36,711 bases of DNA from a virus: positions 1-36,711 of IMG/VR virus record IMGVR_UViG_3300044639_000652. One strand, given 5' to 3'. The position numbers and the translations under genes were made by a program. How positions within the stretch are numbered: position 1 is the stretch's first letter; each line of letters begins with the position of its first letter. The notes below the pieces were generated by a model. That model searched no databases. It had not been told where the DNA came from and saw nothing but the letters and a program-made list of their open reading frames with translations. Positions 22,230-29,941 of the stretch are shown in pieces.

Positions 22230-22922
22230 ATGGCTACAATAAACATAACGGTACAAAGTTTATTAAATGCCGCACAATATGATGCATATGCTGTAGATAA
22301 TGCAGGAACTATTGGTGAACTTAAAGATTCTATTGAAGCTACTACAGATTGTTCTATAGATTGGTTTGACCTAGTATTTAACGAAGAATTATTAGATACT
22401 GCAAATACAATTGCTTCTTATGGAATTGTAGAAGGATCTAGCTTAAGAACACATAATAAAATTTCTCGCTTAACAACATTACAAGATAGACAAGTTGCCA
22501 AGTTAAACTTAGCACAATTAGAAAGAATAGAATTATCTAATCCATATCCAACTTATTATATTGACGAATTGCCCACTCAATACGATGGTAATGTTGTGGT
22601 AGATAATCCAAATTCAGGCGGGCTAGTTCAAGGACGGCCTTGGGCGACCCCAGTGGTATACGAGGATTTGATTTTTACCTACGGTGAAGCCACAATCAGT
22701 TTTACCCTAACCGGTGGAGTTTTTAGTAATGTTACTTGCCCATATGGTGCCGGTGGATATTCGGCTAGTAGTGGACAAATCCTTATGCCTGGTAACCAAC
22801 TCAATAGTGGAACTACACCAGATAATGATATATTATGGAACTATGTGTGTGCGGCCGACGATGGTGTAATAACAGGCTTTACTTACAATTCAGGTACTCC
22901 TCCTCCGTATACACCTACTTAA
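22230..22922 (+). CDS. Virion-type protein with N-terminal ubiquitin-like domain (230 aa)
   Basis: Residues 3-78 read as a ubiquitin-like beta-grasp domain: a first strand pair around residues 3-22, then TIGELKDSIEA (the ubiquitin helix, compare TIENVKAKIQD), WFDLVFNEELLD (compare QRLIFAGKQLED) and TIASYGIVEGSSL (compare TLSDYNIQKESTL). There is no terminal Gly-Gly at the domain end; it continues ISRLTTLQDRQVAKLNLAQL into a linker. The C-terminal half (about 115-230) is Gly/Asn/Thr-rich with TYGEATISFTLTGGVFSNVT and ends PPPYTPT, like a beta-structured virion appendage. It lies between small head-type genes and a large structural protein gene, 30 bases apart. The domain is therefore probably a structural docking module, not a conjugated tag. 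Confidence 0.72.
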   Translation: MATINITVQSLLNAAQYDAYAVDNAGTIGELKDSIEATTDCSIDWFDLVFNEELLDTANTIASYGIVEGSSLRTHNKISRLTTLQDRQVAKLNLAQLERIELSNPYPTYYIDELPTQYDGNVVVDNPNSGGLVQGRPWATPVVYEDLIFTYGEATISFTLTGGVFSNVTCPYGAGGYSASSGQILMPGNQLNSGTTPDNDILWNYVCAADDGVITGFTYNSGTPPPYTPT

Positions 22923-22952
22923 TTAGTATTGAAACCTGCCTAAGGATATAAT

Positions 22953-25052
22953 ATGTCATCAGTACCAGATCCAGAACACGTTAAGCCGTGGTATCTTAGA
23001 AATATAACAGAAGCACTAGCATTAGATGAAGCTAGTGGTAACGTCTATGTACGCACTGGATTTGTTGGTAACATTATTATTAGCGGTAATGTAAATATAC
23101 CAGGTAACATACAAGTTTACAGTACACCTGAAGATCCTGTACATACTCATATAACAGAGGTAGGTACAAGTGGACTACTAGAAGTACCTTATATGCCTAT
23201 TAGTGGTAACGTAATTGTTAATGAGGGAAACATTACAATTACGAATACTAGTATTGAAGTGACACAGGGTACTGACCCGTGGCAAGTTAATGGCACTATG
23301 TATATTAATAGTATGCCTTCTATTACCGGTAATGTAAATGCGAACGTAAGTGGTAATGTTGTTATAACTAGTGGCAACGTCAATGCTAATGTAACTGGTA
23401 ACGTAGTATTAACTAGTGGCAATGTAAATGCTAATGTCAGTGGTAATGTTAATGCAAATGTAAGTGGTAATATAGTTGTATCCAGTGGCAATATAAACGC
23501 AAATGTAACACAAGGAACTGATCCATGGCATGTAGATGGAAATGTAAATGCCAATGTATCTGGTAACGTGGGTGTTACCGGTAATGTTAACATTGGTACG
23601 ATGCCAAATGTCAACGCCGCAGTAACCGGTACTGTAACAGTAAGCACTATATCATCTAATGTTACTGTAGTAGATGGTGGTGGCAGTTTAACTATTGACG
23701 GCAATGTTGGAGTTACTGGTAATGTAAATATAGGCACAATGCCAGCAATTACAGGCAATGTCAACGCTAATATCACAGGTGGTAATGTAACTGTAGGTCA
23801 GGGTACAAGTCCTTGGGTAGTATCAGGTAATGTAGGAGTTACCGGTACCGCAAATGTATCACTGGGTGGTGCACAACTAGATGCATTTGGTCGTCTACGA
23901 GTATCAAATCCAGTAACACTATTTGACAGTCAGAATCGTTATCTTTCAGGACAGCAATTTAGTAACGTTACCGCTACCGGTGGCAATGTAGTATATGTAG
24001 CCAACGAAAGCAGTTTCAATCTCAATGTAAGTACTGCTAACGGATCAAGCGCAATTCAACAAGCCAAATTTGTTCAACCATATCAACCGGGCAAGAGTAT
24101 GTTGGTTATGGAAAGTTTCTGTATGAGTGCTTTACAAGCCAACTGTCGCCAGCGTGTGGGATACTTTACTACTAACGACGGTATATACTTTGAAGCAGAC
24201 GGAACCAGTTTGTATCTTGTTATTCGTAGCAGTGCTTCAGGTGCAGTCGTAGAAGAACGCATTGCACAAGCAAATTGGAACACTAATAGTTTTAGCAATT
24301 CCGTAGGTACTAACCCAAGCGGTATAAATTTAAACCCAGCACTTACTAATATTTTCTGGTGTGATATTGAATGGCTTGGTGTAGGTAGTGTAAGAACTGG
24401 ATTTATTGTCAACGGTCAATTTATCGTAGCACATACTTTCCACCACGCTAATCAATCAGGTAACACAAAAGTCTACATGACTACTGCTACATTGAATCCA
24501 AGATACGAGATAACAAACACTGGTACAACCGCAAGCAACTCAACATTCAAACAAATATGTAGTACTGTGATTTCTGAAGGTGGTTATACACCGGCAACTA
24601 CTGAAAATTATGTTAGTAGCGGCATAACTCCAACTAGGGTCGGCCCTGGAAATGCGTATGTTGCATTAACAAGTATAAGATTAAATCCTGCATATCCTGA
24701 TGCGGTTGTATTACCAAGTCAATTAGATTTGTTACTAACTGATGTACAGTATGGACAATATCAATTGGTTCTTAATGCAAGTAATGTATTGGCAAACACT
24801 GCTTGGAGTAATGTTGCTAATTCAGTAGTTCAAACGAATTCATCACCGTTAGTGATAAGTGATGGTACTGTACTATTCGGTGGAGTAACAAGTAGTAGAG
24901 ATACTTTAATAGTTACTAATGATGTTAAAGCAAGACTTCAGTTGAGCAGACAAGCTGATGGCACAACGGACACATTGACATTATGTGTAGGATATGGAAA
25001 CCCCAACGCTGACCTGTTATGGCGATTTGGTTGGGAAGAAATCACTAACTAA
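22953..25052 (+). CDS. Large repeat-containing virion structural protein (699 aa)
   Basis: N-terminal domain SSVPDPEHVKPWYLRNITEA, then a long shaft (about residues 45-305) of short Gly-Asn-Val repeats such as SGNVNANVSGNVVITSGN and TGNVNIGTMP, interrupted by TQGTDPWQV/HV blocks. The C-terminal domain starts AQLDAFGRLRVSNPVTLFDS and runs about 390 residues, with several Cys and FWCDIEWLGVGSVRTGFIVN. The DAFGRLRVS domain is one I know from virion structural proteins of T4-like phages. The whole is probably a trimeric fiber or spike with a beta-helical stem and globular head. AAGGAT precedes the ATG. It is followed after two bases by the 91-residue gene. Confidence 0.8.
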   Translation: MSSVPDPEHVKPWYLRNITEALALDEASGNVYVRTGFVGNIIISGNVNIPGNIQVYSTPEDPVHTHITEVGTSGLLEVPYMPISGNVIVNEGNITITNTSIEVTQGTDPWQVNGTMYINSMPSITGNVNANVSGNVVITSGNVNANVTGNVVLTSGNVNANVSGNVNANVSGNIVVSSGNINANVTQGTDPWHVDGNVNANVSGNVGVTGNVNIGTMPNVNAAVTGTVTVSTISSNVTVVDGGGSLTIDGNVGVTGNVNIGTMPAITGNVNANITGGNVTVGQGTSPWVVSGNVGVTGTANVSLGGAQLDAFGRLRVSNPVTLFDSQNRYLSGQQFSNVTATGGNVVYVANESSFNLNVSTANGSSAIQQAKFVQPYQPGKSMLVMESFCMSALQANCRQRVGYFTTNDGIYFEADGTSLYLVIRSSASGAVVEERIAQANWNTNSFSNSVGTNPSGINLNPALTNIFWCDIEWLGVGSVRTGFIVNGQFIVAHTFHHANQSGNTKVYMTTATLNPRYEITNTGTTASNSTFKQICSTVISEGGYTPATTENYVSSGITPTRVGPGNAYVALTSIRLNPAYPDAVVLPSQLDLLLTDVQYGQYQLVLNASNVLANTAWSNVANSVVQTNSSPLVISDGTVLFGGVTSSRDTLIVTNDVKARLQLSRQADGTTDTLTLCVGYGNPNADLLWRFGWEEITN

Positions 25053-25054
25053 TT

Positions 25055-25330
25055 ATGTTTGATCCCTTTAAACAATCAAAGCTACAATCGGCATATTCTA
25101 ATCTAAAGAATGTAGCAGTCCCTGAAAAGGACATGTCACTTGATGAGTTAAAACGTTTGAGTGGATCAGGTAAAATTACAGGCGAAGTTAATTCTACTCC
25201 CAACCATGAACTTGCAGCCAAAAAGGCTCAATACATGCGTGAGAACAACATCAAGCCCGGTGACAAAGAGTGGTTTAAAGTAATGTTTGCTAAGCCACAT
25301 CTAACCGGCGAGAACCCTTTTTCAAAATAG
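25055..25330 (+). CDS. Small virion-associated protein, paralogue B of 21683-21943 (91 aa)
   Basis: 91 residues starting MFDPFKQSKLQSAYSNLKNV. It shares with the 86-residue protein at 21683 the F-D-x-F-KQS start, the motif LDELKRLSG, and the end NNIKPGDKEWFKVMFAKPHL followed by TGENPF. The middle differs and is richer in Lys/Ala. It lies two bases after the large structural gene and 25 bases before terminase. A small packaging or head-completion role is possible from position; the size is also near that of some small terminase subunits, but no DNA-binding motif supports that call. Confidence 0.75.
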   Translation: MFDPFKQSKLQSAYSNLKNVAVPEKDMSLDELKRLSGSGKITGEVNSTPNHELAAKKAQYMRENNIKPGDKEWFKVMFAKPHLTGENPFSK

Positions 25331-25342
25331 TATCAGTTAATC

Positions 25343-25350
25343 TATAAATA
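25343..25350 (+). promoter_or_regulatory. Perfect T4-type late promoter octamer TATAAATA
   Basis: An exact TATAAATA, the T4 late consensus, begins 13 bases before the terminase ATG at 25356. The expected transcription start is the A of that ATG and no ribosome site is found in the 25-base gap. Confidence 0.65.
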
Positions 25351-25355
25351 TTTAT

Positions 25356-26903
25356 ATGGCAAATCCTGCAACTCTAGTAAAAGACCCTTATGTAAAAACT
25401 AAATTTGAAACGCAAAAGGAGCTTGACGATTTCATAAAATGTTGTGACCCTATAACAGGTCCAATGTATTTCTTAGATAATTTTTTCTATATACAACATC
25501 CTACACGCGGTAGCATGGTGTATCATCCTTGGGATTATCAAAAACGACTAATTAATACATATCATCAATATCGCTACTCAATCAGTTTGATGCCTCGGCA
25601 AACAGGTAAATCAACAAGTGCAGCCGGATATCTACTTTGGTATGCAATGTTTGTACCAGACAGTACAATTTTAATTGCGGCACACAAATACACAGGCGCA
25701 CAAGAGATTATGCAACGTATACGTTATGCATACGAAAATTGCCCAACACACATCAAAGCAGGTGTAACAACATACAACAAAGGCTCATTAGACTTTGAGA
25801 ACGGTAGTCGTATTGTAAGTGCAACAACTACTGAAAATACAGGTCGTGGTATGTCTATATCACTATTGTATGCTGACGAATTTGCCTTTGTCCGACCAAC
25901 CATTGCACAAGAATTTTGGACTGCTATGGCACCGACGTTGGCAACAGGTGGTAAATGTATTATCACAAGTACACCAAACAGTGATGAAGACCAATTCGCA
26001 TTGATTTGGAAGGGTGCTAACAAAACAGAAGATGAATTCGGAAACAAAACGGATGTGGGCGTTAACGGATTCAAAGCATATCGTAGTTATTGGCAAGAGC
26101 ATCCCGACCGTGATGAGAAATGGGCTGAGGAGATGAAGTCACAATTAGGTCTAGATAGATTTAGACGAGAGATTGGTTGTGAGTTCATTATCGCTGATGA
26201 GACATTGATTAACGCTACTACATTGTTAGATTTAGAGGGAAGAGAACCTGATTATCGTCAAGGACAAATACGTTGGTATAAGAGACCTGAAAAGGGTAAC
26301 ATATATATTGTAGCATTAGATCCTGCTGTAGGTACTGGCGGTGACAATGCGGCAATACAGATTTATGAAGCAAACACCACTACACAAGTAGGGGAGTGGA
26401 AACACAATCGTACCGATATCCCAAATCAAGTTAAGTTAATAGCACAAATAAACAAGTATATTGCTGAATGTACAGGTGAACCTAATAACTTGTATTATTC
26501 AGTAGAGGTAAATGGCGTAGGTGAGGCAGCATTAGTCTCATTAAACGAATACGGATATCATAATATCCCGGGCGTATTTACTAGTGAGCCCGGTAAGAAA
26601 AAACGCGGATTCAATACAACCAACAAGTCTAAATTAACAGCGTGTGCTAAATTCAAAACTTTAGTAGAGAGTAAGAAGATGACTGTTAGTAGTCGTAGTT
26701 TGGTATCAGAATTAAAGAATTTTGTAGCCTTAGGTGGTAGTTATCAGGCTAAAATCGGAGAGTCTGATGATTTAGTTACCAGTTCTTTGTTAGTTGTACG
26801 CATGTTACAGCAAATTAGCGACTTTAATTATGATTTAGACCAGCATATTCGTGACCATGACGAAATTATAGAGCCATTGCCCTTTTACGCAGTCTTTGGA
26901 TAA
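25356..26903 (+). CDS. terL: Terminase large subunit (515 aa)
   Basis: Packaging motor ATPase plus headful nuclease, T4 gp17 type. The ATPase domain has Walker A PRQTGKST at residues 80-87 and Walker B with catalytic Glu in SLLYADEFAF (D174, E175), followed by a coupling-motif-like ITSTPN (203-208). The RNaseH-like nuclease domain has first acidic residue D322 in IVALDPAVGTGGD, a second in YYSVEVNGVGEAAL and a third in GESDDLVTSSLL. Length is shorter than T4 gp17 (610) but usual for relatives. It should act at the portal of the prohead, cutting concatemeric DNA. The perfect late octamer upstream fits late expression. No small subunit gene is recognised in the window. Confidence 0.96.
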   Translation: MANPATLVKDPYVKTKFETQKELDDFIKCCDPITGPMYFLDNFFYIQHPTRGSMVYHPWDYQKRLINTYHQYRYSISLMPRQTGKSTSAAGYLLWYAMFVPDSTILIAAHKYTGAQEIMQRIRYAYENCPTHIKAGVTTYNKGSLDFENGSRIVSATTTENTGRGMSISLLYADEFAFVRPTIAQEFWTAMAPTLATGGKCIITSTPNSDEDQFALIWKGANKTEDEFGNKTDVGVNGFKAYRSYWQEHPDRDEKWAEEMKSQLGLDRFRREIGCEFIIADETLINATTLLDLEGREPDYRQGQIRWYKRPEKGNIYIVALDPAVGTGGDNAAIQIYEANTTTQVGEWKHNRTDIPNQVKLIAQINKYIAECTGEPNNLYYSVEVNGVGEAALVSLNEYGYHNIPGVFTSEPGKKKRGFNTTNKSKLTACAKFKTLVESKKMTVSSRSLVSELKNFVALGGSYQAKIGESDDLVTSSLLVVRMLQQISDFNYDLDQHIRDHDEIIEPLPFYAVFG

Positions 26904-26905
26904 TT

Positions 26906-26913
26906 GATAAATA
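26906..26913 (+). promoter_or_regulatory. Late-type promoter octamer GATAAATA
   Basis: GATAAATA three bases after the terminase stop, followed by TATAATTACGAGATAAATT and the ATG at 26933. Predicted leader of about 14 bases; GAG is the only ribosome-site-like string. Confidence 0.5.
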
Positions 26914-26932
26914 TATAATTACGAGATAAATT

Positions 26933-28483
26933 ATGCCAGTACAACAAGAATCAATCAATCGTGACCTATACGGAATCCTTAAAAGTAGGGGATATCGTCC
27001 GGACATGTATACCAGTGCAGGTAAAAAAGTAGCCATTCCTGACGAAGCTGAAGTGTTTCAGTTTGACTTTATCAAGGATGGCGAAAACTACGGTAAAGTT
27101 ACAGCGTCAATTGACGGTCTACATAGATTGGTACTTTATTATGGTGCTGATGTTGCTAGTAGCCCTAAATCAGCAGAAGATGGCGAATCATTTACTCATC
27201 TACTAAAGCATTTAAAAAGATTTGCAAAGAATAAACAACTTGGTTTTGAATTAAGCGACCAAGATGACTTGGAGCCCGATATGGCAAAACGTGAACATAC
27301 TAAATCTGAAGGACTTAATGAGGCATATTACGCAATGGGCAAGAAAGCCAGCTATAGCGACAATGTACCTACTACAAAAATCATTCTTCAACACACTAAA
27401 CAGATTGAAGAAGGTGAACAACGATATCGCAATATTGCAAAAATCTTTGTTGAGAATACAAATGGTGAAAGATTTTTAGTCCCTACAAATAAACCCGGAC
27501 TAGCACGTGTCTATGCTAGACATATTGCAGAAGGTGGCACCCCTTATGATGAACGCGGCCACCACATTACAAGTCTATGTGAAGAATATGGCAAAATGGC
27601 AGGCTTTGTTAGAGCCACACGCAATAAACAATTCAACGAATCTGCACAGAAATTAGTTGTAGAGGGAATCAATCATTATGTTAGTTTGCGTGAAACATTA
27701 CATAAAATGTCAGGCAAGCGTGGCTACACAGAATACTTCAACAATTACAATCCTCCATTAATGGAAGATGAAGAACACACTGACTTGAGCGAGATGTTTA
27801 TGTCTAGCAGTTTGGATCCACGCATTGAAAGTGTAATGCCCATACTAAGCAAATTAAGTAAGAACATTACTGAAACAGCAGAGATTGCAGAAGTTAAAGA
27901 ATTAGAAGAATGGGCAGATAGTGTAACTGAAGGTGAAGATGATATATTAGAAGCTAAGCCTGATTTTGCTAAAATGTTCAATAAGAAAATTGATAAGAAT
28001 AACAAAGCAGTAGTTCAAACTAAAAAAGAAATTGGTAGTAGAATTGCTGATATTGGTGCCGGTGGCAAAGAACATAATGTAAAGACTGACAAAGAGTGGG
28101 ACAAACAAAAAGGCGTAACAGAAATGGACAAGAGCCAAACTCCTCCAGGACGTGATGGTGGCAATGACGAAGCCTCTAAAAAGGAATACACTGCTAAATT
28201 AATTACTCCTAAAAAAGTAACTAAAGATGGCGAAGAGATCCTAAACAAAATCTTTCCAGAGATACCTAAGAAGAAAGATGTGGATGAAGGCAAAAGAGAT
28301 GATGGCTTAATTGCTGGTCGTTATACACCGGATGAATGGGCCGAAATGTTACAGCGTGTTAAACAATTAGCACATAAACAAGAAGCTGAAAAGAAAGCTA
28401 AACAAACACAACAAAAACCAGAACATAAAACTGATGAAAGTGCTGATTTGGCAAGTATTAGAAAATTATCAGGACTTCAATAA
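26933..28483 (+). CDS. Conserved large-phage protein next to terminase (516 aa)
   Basis: The N-terminal 110 residues (SINRDLYGILKSRGYRPDMY and on) look like a compact mixed domain. A second globular part has NTNGERFLVPTNKPGLARVY and a His/Cys-bearing segment YDERGHHITSLCEEYGKMAG. From about residue 280 it is acidic and low complexity, with KELEEWADSV at 322-331, a Lys-rich stretch and a C-terminal helix ending SADLASIRKLSGLQ. The last motif recalls LKRLSG/LKRLAG in the two small paralogues at 21683 and 25055. I recall relatives beside terminase genes in other T4-like phages, unassigned. A head or tail structural role is likely. It overlaps the next gene by one base (TAATG). Confidence 0.75.
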   Translation: MPVQQESINRDLYGILKSRGYRPDMYTSAGKKVAIPDEAEVFQFDFIKDGENYGKVTASIDGLHRLVLYYGADVASSPKSAEDGESFTHLLKHLKRFAKNKQLGFELSDQDDLEPDMAKREHTKSEGLNEAYYAMGKKASYSDNVPTTKIILQHTKQIEEGEQRYRNIAKIFVENTNGERFLVPTNKPGLARVYARHIAEGGTPYDERGHHITSLCEEYGKMAGFVRATRNKQFNESAQKLVVEGINHYVSLRETLHKMSGKRGYTEYFNNYNPPLMEDEEHTDLSEMFMSSSLDPRIESVMPILSKLSKNITETAEIAEVKELEEWADSVTEGEDDILEAKPDFAKMFNKKIDKNNKAVVQTKKEIGSRIADIGAGGKEHNVKTDKEWDKQKGVTEMDKSQTPPGRDGGNDEASKKEYTAKLITPKKVTKDGEEILNKIFPEIPKKKDVDEGKRDDGLIAGRYTPDEWAEMLQRVKQLAHKQEAEKKAKQTQQKPEHKTDESADLASIRKLSGLQ

Positions 28484-29799
28484 TGAAAGAATTACTTGAA
28501 TTAGAGTCTTGGGCTAATCGTATTGTCACACGTGAGGCAATACAAGATAGACCATTGGCTCGTAATCAAGATATTCAATATCAAGCAAGCAGAAAGTATC
28601 CAGATCGTAGTCCAGAGCAAGCATTGAATTTGTATGTTGCAGATAAAATGAATGACAACGATACAATGAACTTAAATCAGAATAAGTTAATAAATTCGCA
28701 AAAACGTGAAAATGAAAAATTATCACGTACAGTACAAGAGTTAGGTCAAGAATTACATGACCATGAAAGAGTAGCACAGGATACCGGTAAAGAATTAGAC
28801 AGACTAAAACAACTCAGTGCCCAGTTAAAGCCTGCAGGAGAGATTCAACAACAAGTGGCAAAAGCAAGTGCTGATAAAGTACAGTCAATGTTGGATGATT
28901 TGCAGAAACTTGAAAACAAACCTGGCATTGATGACAGACAATTCAAAGAACTAAGTGATAAAATTAATAAGATTAAATCACAACCGGTAGACAACAAAGA
29001 GATATCAAAAATTCAATCAATGCTATCTTCATTAGACCAACGCCAATCAGTTGATGATGGGATGTTTAATAAAGTCATGGGTAGACTAGAAACTACTGAA
29101 AAAGAATTGGCAGCTAAAGAAGAAAGATTCAAAACTAGTATAAAGAAAAGCAGAGATAAGGTATCACAAATGGGAGCACAATATGCACCATTAGCTAATG
29201 ATATCAAAGACATGCAACAGAAAATGGATCAAATAAAATCTACTAGTGAAGTAATTTTTCGTGACTTGGATGCTAAGACAGTAGAAGCAGAAAGAGCAGC
29301 CAAAAAGTTGAACATCATTATGCCACATGTAAAAAATATATTAGCACAACCTAGTAGTGCCCAGCCAAGAACTGATAATGTTGTTCGTTTAAACCCACAA
29401 AGATTGGGCGGCCCTGATTTGTCTACATTTGCAGATAATGAAAAAAATGTTGCAGTAAACGAAGATATAAGAACCTCAGATGTTGAATATAAAAATTGGC
29501 TAAAGAACAATACACCGATCGTAGTGAAAATGTTCAAAAGAAGATTTCCCAATATCAATACTACATATAATGATGACCAAATAGTTGACCAAATACAAGA
29601 TAATTTAATTTATCTTTACAGACTAGAAGAAGTATCTCAAAAGATTATGAATGACTTCTTAGATGTGATTTATTACAACTTGGAAGAGGAAGGTCCTGAT
29701 CCTCAGCGAGACCTATTCACAGCAACCAGCCTAGATGAAACCTATGAACGAATGTTAGACACCGTTATTGGGTTACCAGAAATCTTCAAAAAACACTAG
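28483..29799 (+). CDS. Coiled-coil protein with C-terminal helical domain (438 aa)
   Basis: Starts MKELLELESWANRIVTREAI, then a disordered Gln/Asn-rich segment. From about residue 65 to 290 it is almost entirely coiled-coil-prone (SQKRENEKLSRTVQELGQEL, ETTEKELAAKEERFKTS). The C-terminal 100 residues form a globular helical domain with NWLKNNTPIVVKMFKRRFPN, acidic LEEEGPDPQRDLFTATS and an end PEIFKKH. The first 15 residues resemble KELEEWADSV of the preceding protein, suggesting a shared docking peptide. It may be an elongated scaffold, tape-measure-like or core protein; at 438 residues it seems short for a myovirus tape measure. No assigned family. Confidence 0.75.
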   Translation: MKELLELESWANRIVTREAIQDRPLARNQDIQYQASRKYPDRSPEQALNLYVADKMNDNDTMNLNQNKLINSQKRENEKLSRTVQELGQELHDHERVAQDTGKELDRLKQLSAQLKPAGEIQQQVAKASADKVQSMLDDLQKLENKPGIDDRQFKELSDKINKIKSQPVDNKEISKIQSMLSSLDQRQSVDDGMFNKVMGRLETTEKELAAKEERFKTSIKKSRDKVSQMGAQYAPLANDIKDMQQKMDQIKSTSEVIFRDLDAKTVEAERAAKKLNIIMPHVKNILAQPSSAQPRTDNVVRLNPQRLGGPDLSTFADNEKNVAVNEDIRTSDVEYKNWLKNNTPIVVKMFKRRFPNINTTYNDDQIVDQIQDNLIYLYRLEEVSQKIMNDFLDVIYYNLEEEGPDPQRDLFTATSLDETYERMLDTVIGLPEIFKKH

Positions 29800-29807
29800 A
29801 AAAAAAT

Positions 29808-29834
29808 GTATTTACCCTCAATTGGGATAAATAC
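29808..29834. promoter_or_regulatory. Inverted repeat containing late-promoter core on both strands
   Basis: GTATTTACCC pairs with GGG-A-TAAATAC (one bulged A, loop TCAATT). The right arm is a late octamer; the left arm reads GTAAATAC on the other strand. Leftward, the hairpin is followed by a T run, so it could also end transcription in that direction. Confidence 0.5.
29826..29833 (+). promoter_or_regulatory. Late-type promoter GATAAATA followed by CTATT
   Basis: GATAAATACTATT matches the extended T4 late promoter. It ends three bases before a sigma-70-like -35 box, giving the ssDNA-binding protein gene both late and early entry points. Confidence 0.55.
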
Positions 29835-29836
29835 TA

Positions 29837-29864
29837 TTGACATGTGAGAAAAGTATGTTATACT
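29837..29864 (+). promoter_or_regulatory. Sigma-70-like promoter of the gp32 gene
   Basis: TTGACA at 29837-29842 and TATACT at 29859-29864 with a 16-base spacer. It lacks the TAAAT extension found in the five other early promoters, and so may be regulated differently. The leader is about 70 bases. Confidence 0.7.
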
Positions 29865-29877
29865 TCATCATGTGTTA

Positions 29878-29898
29878 GTCGTTTCATAGGGAAACGGC
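29878..29898 (+). promoter_or_regulatory. Leader hairpin of the gp32 gene, possible autoregulatory site
   Basis: GTCGTTTC pairs with GAAACGGC (one T-G wobble) around loop ATAGG, in the leader of the gp32 gene. It is followed by an AT-rich unstructured stretch up to TAAGGAGA. In T4, gp32 represses its own mRNA by nucleating on a leader pseudoknot and coating the unstructured region; the layout here is similar. A pseudoknot partner for the loop was not found. Confidence 0.5.
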
Positions 29899-29941
29899 GA
29901 ATATTAAACAAAGACCATCTTAATGAAATAAGGAGAATATT

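Noticed and set aside
23189-23776. 195-codon open frame on the minus strand opposite the structural gene shaft
   Set aside because: It mirrors the Gly-Asn-Val repeats of the plus-strand gene and gives a low-complexity Leu/Pro/Thr product with no ribosome site.
25055-25330. The 91-residue protein as the small terminase subunit
   Set aside because: Size and position fit, but it has no helix-turn-helix or coiled-coil signature and has a paralogue elsewhere, so the call is not supported.
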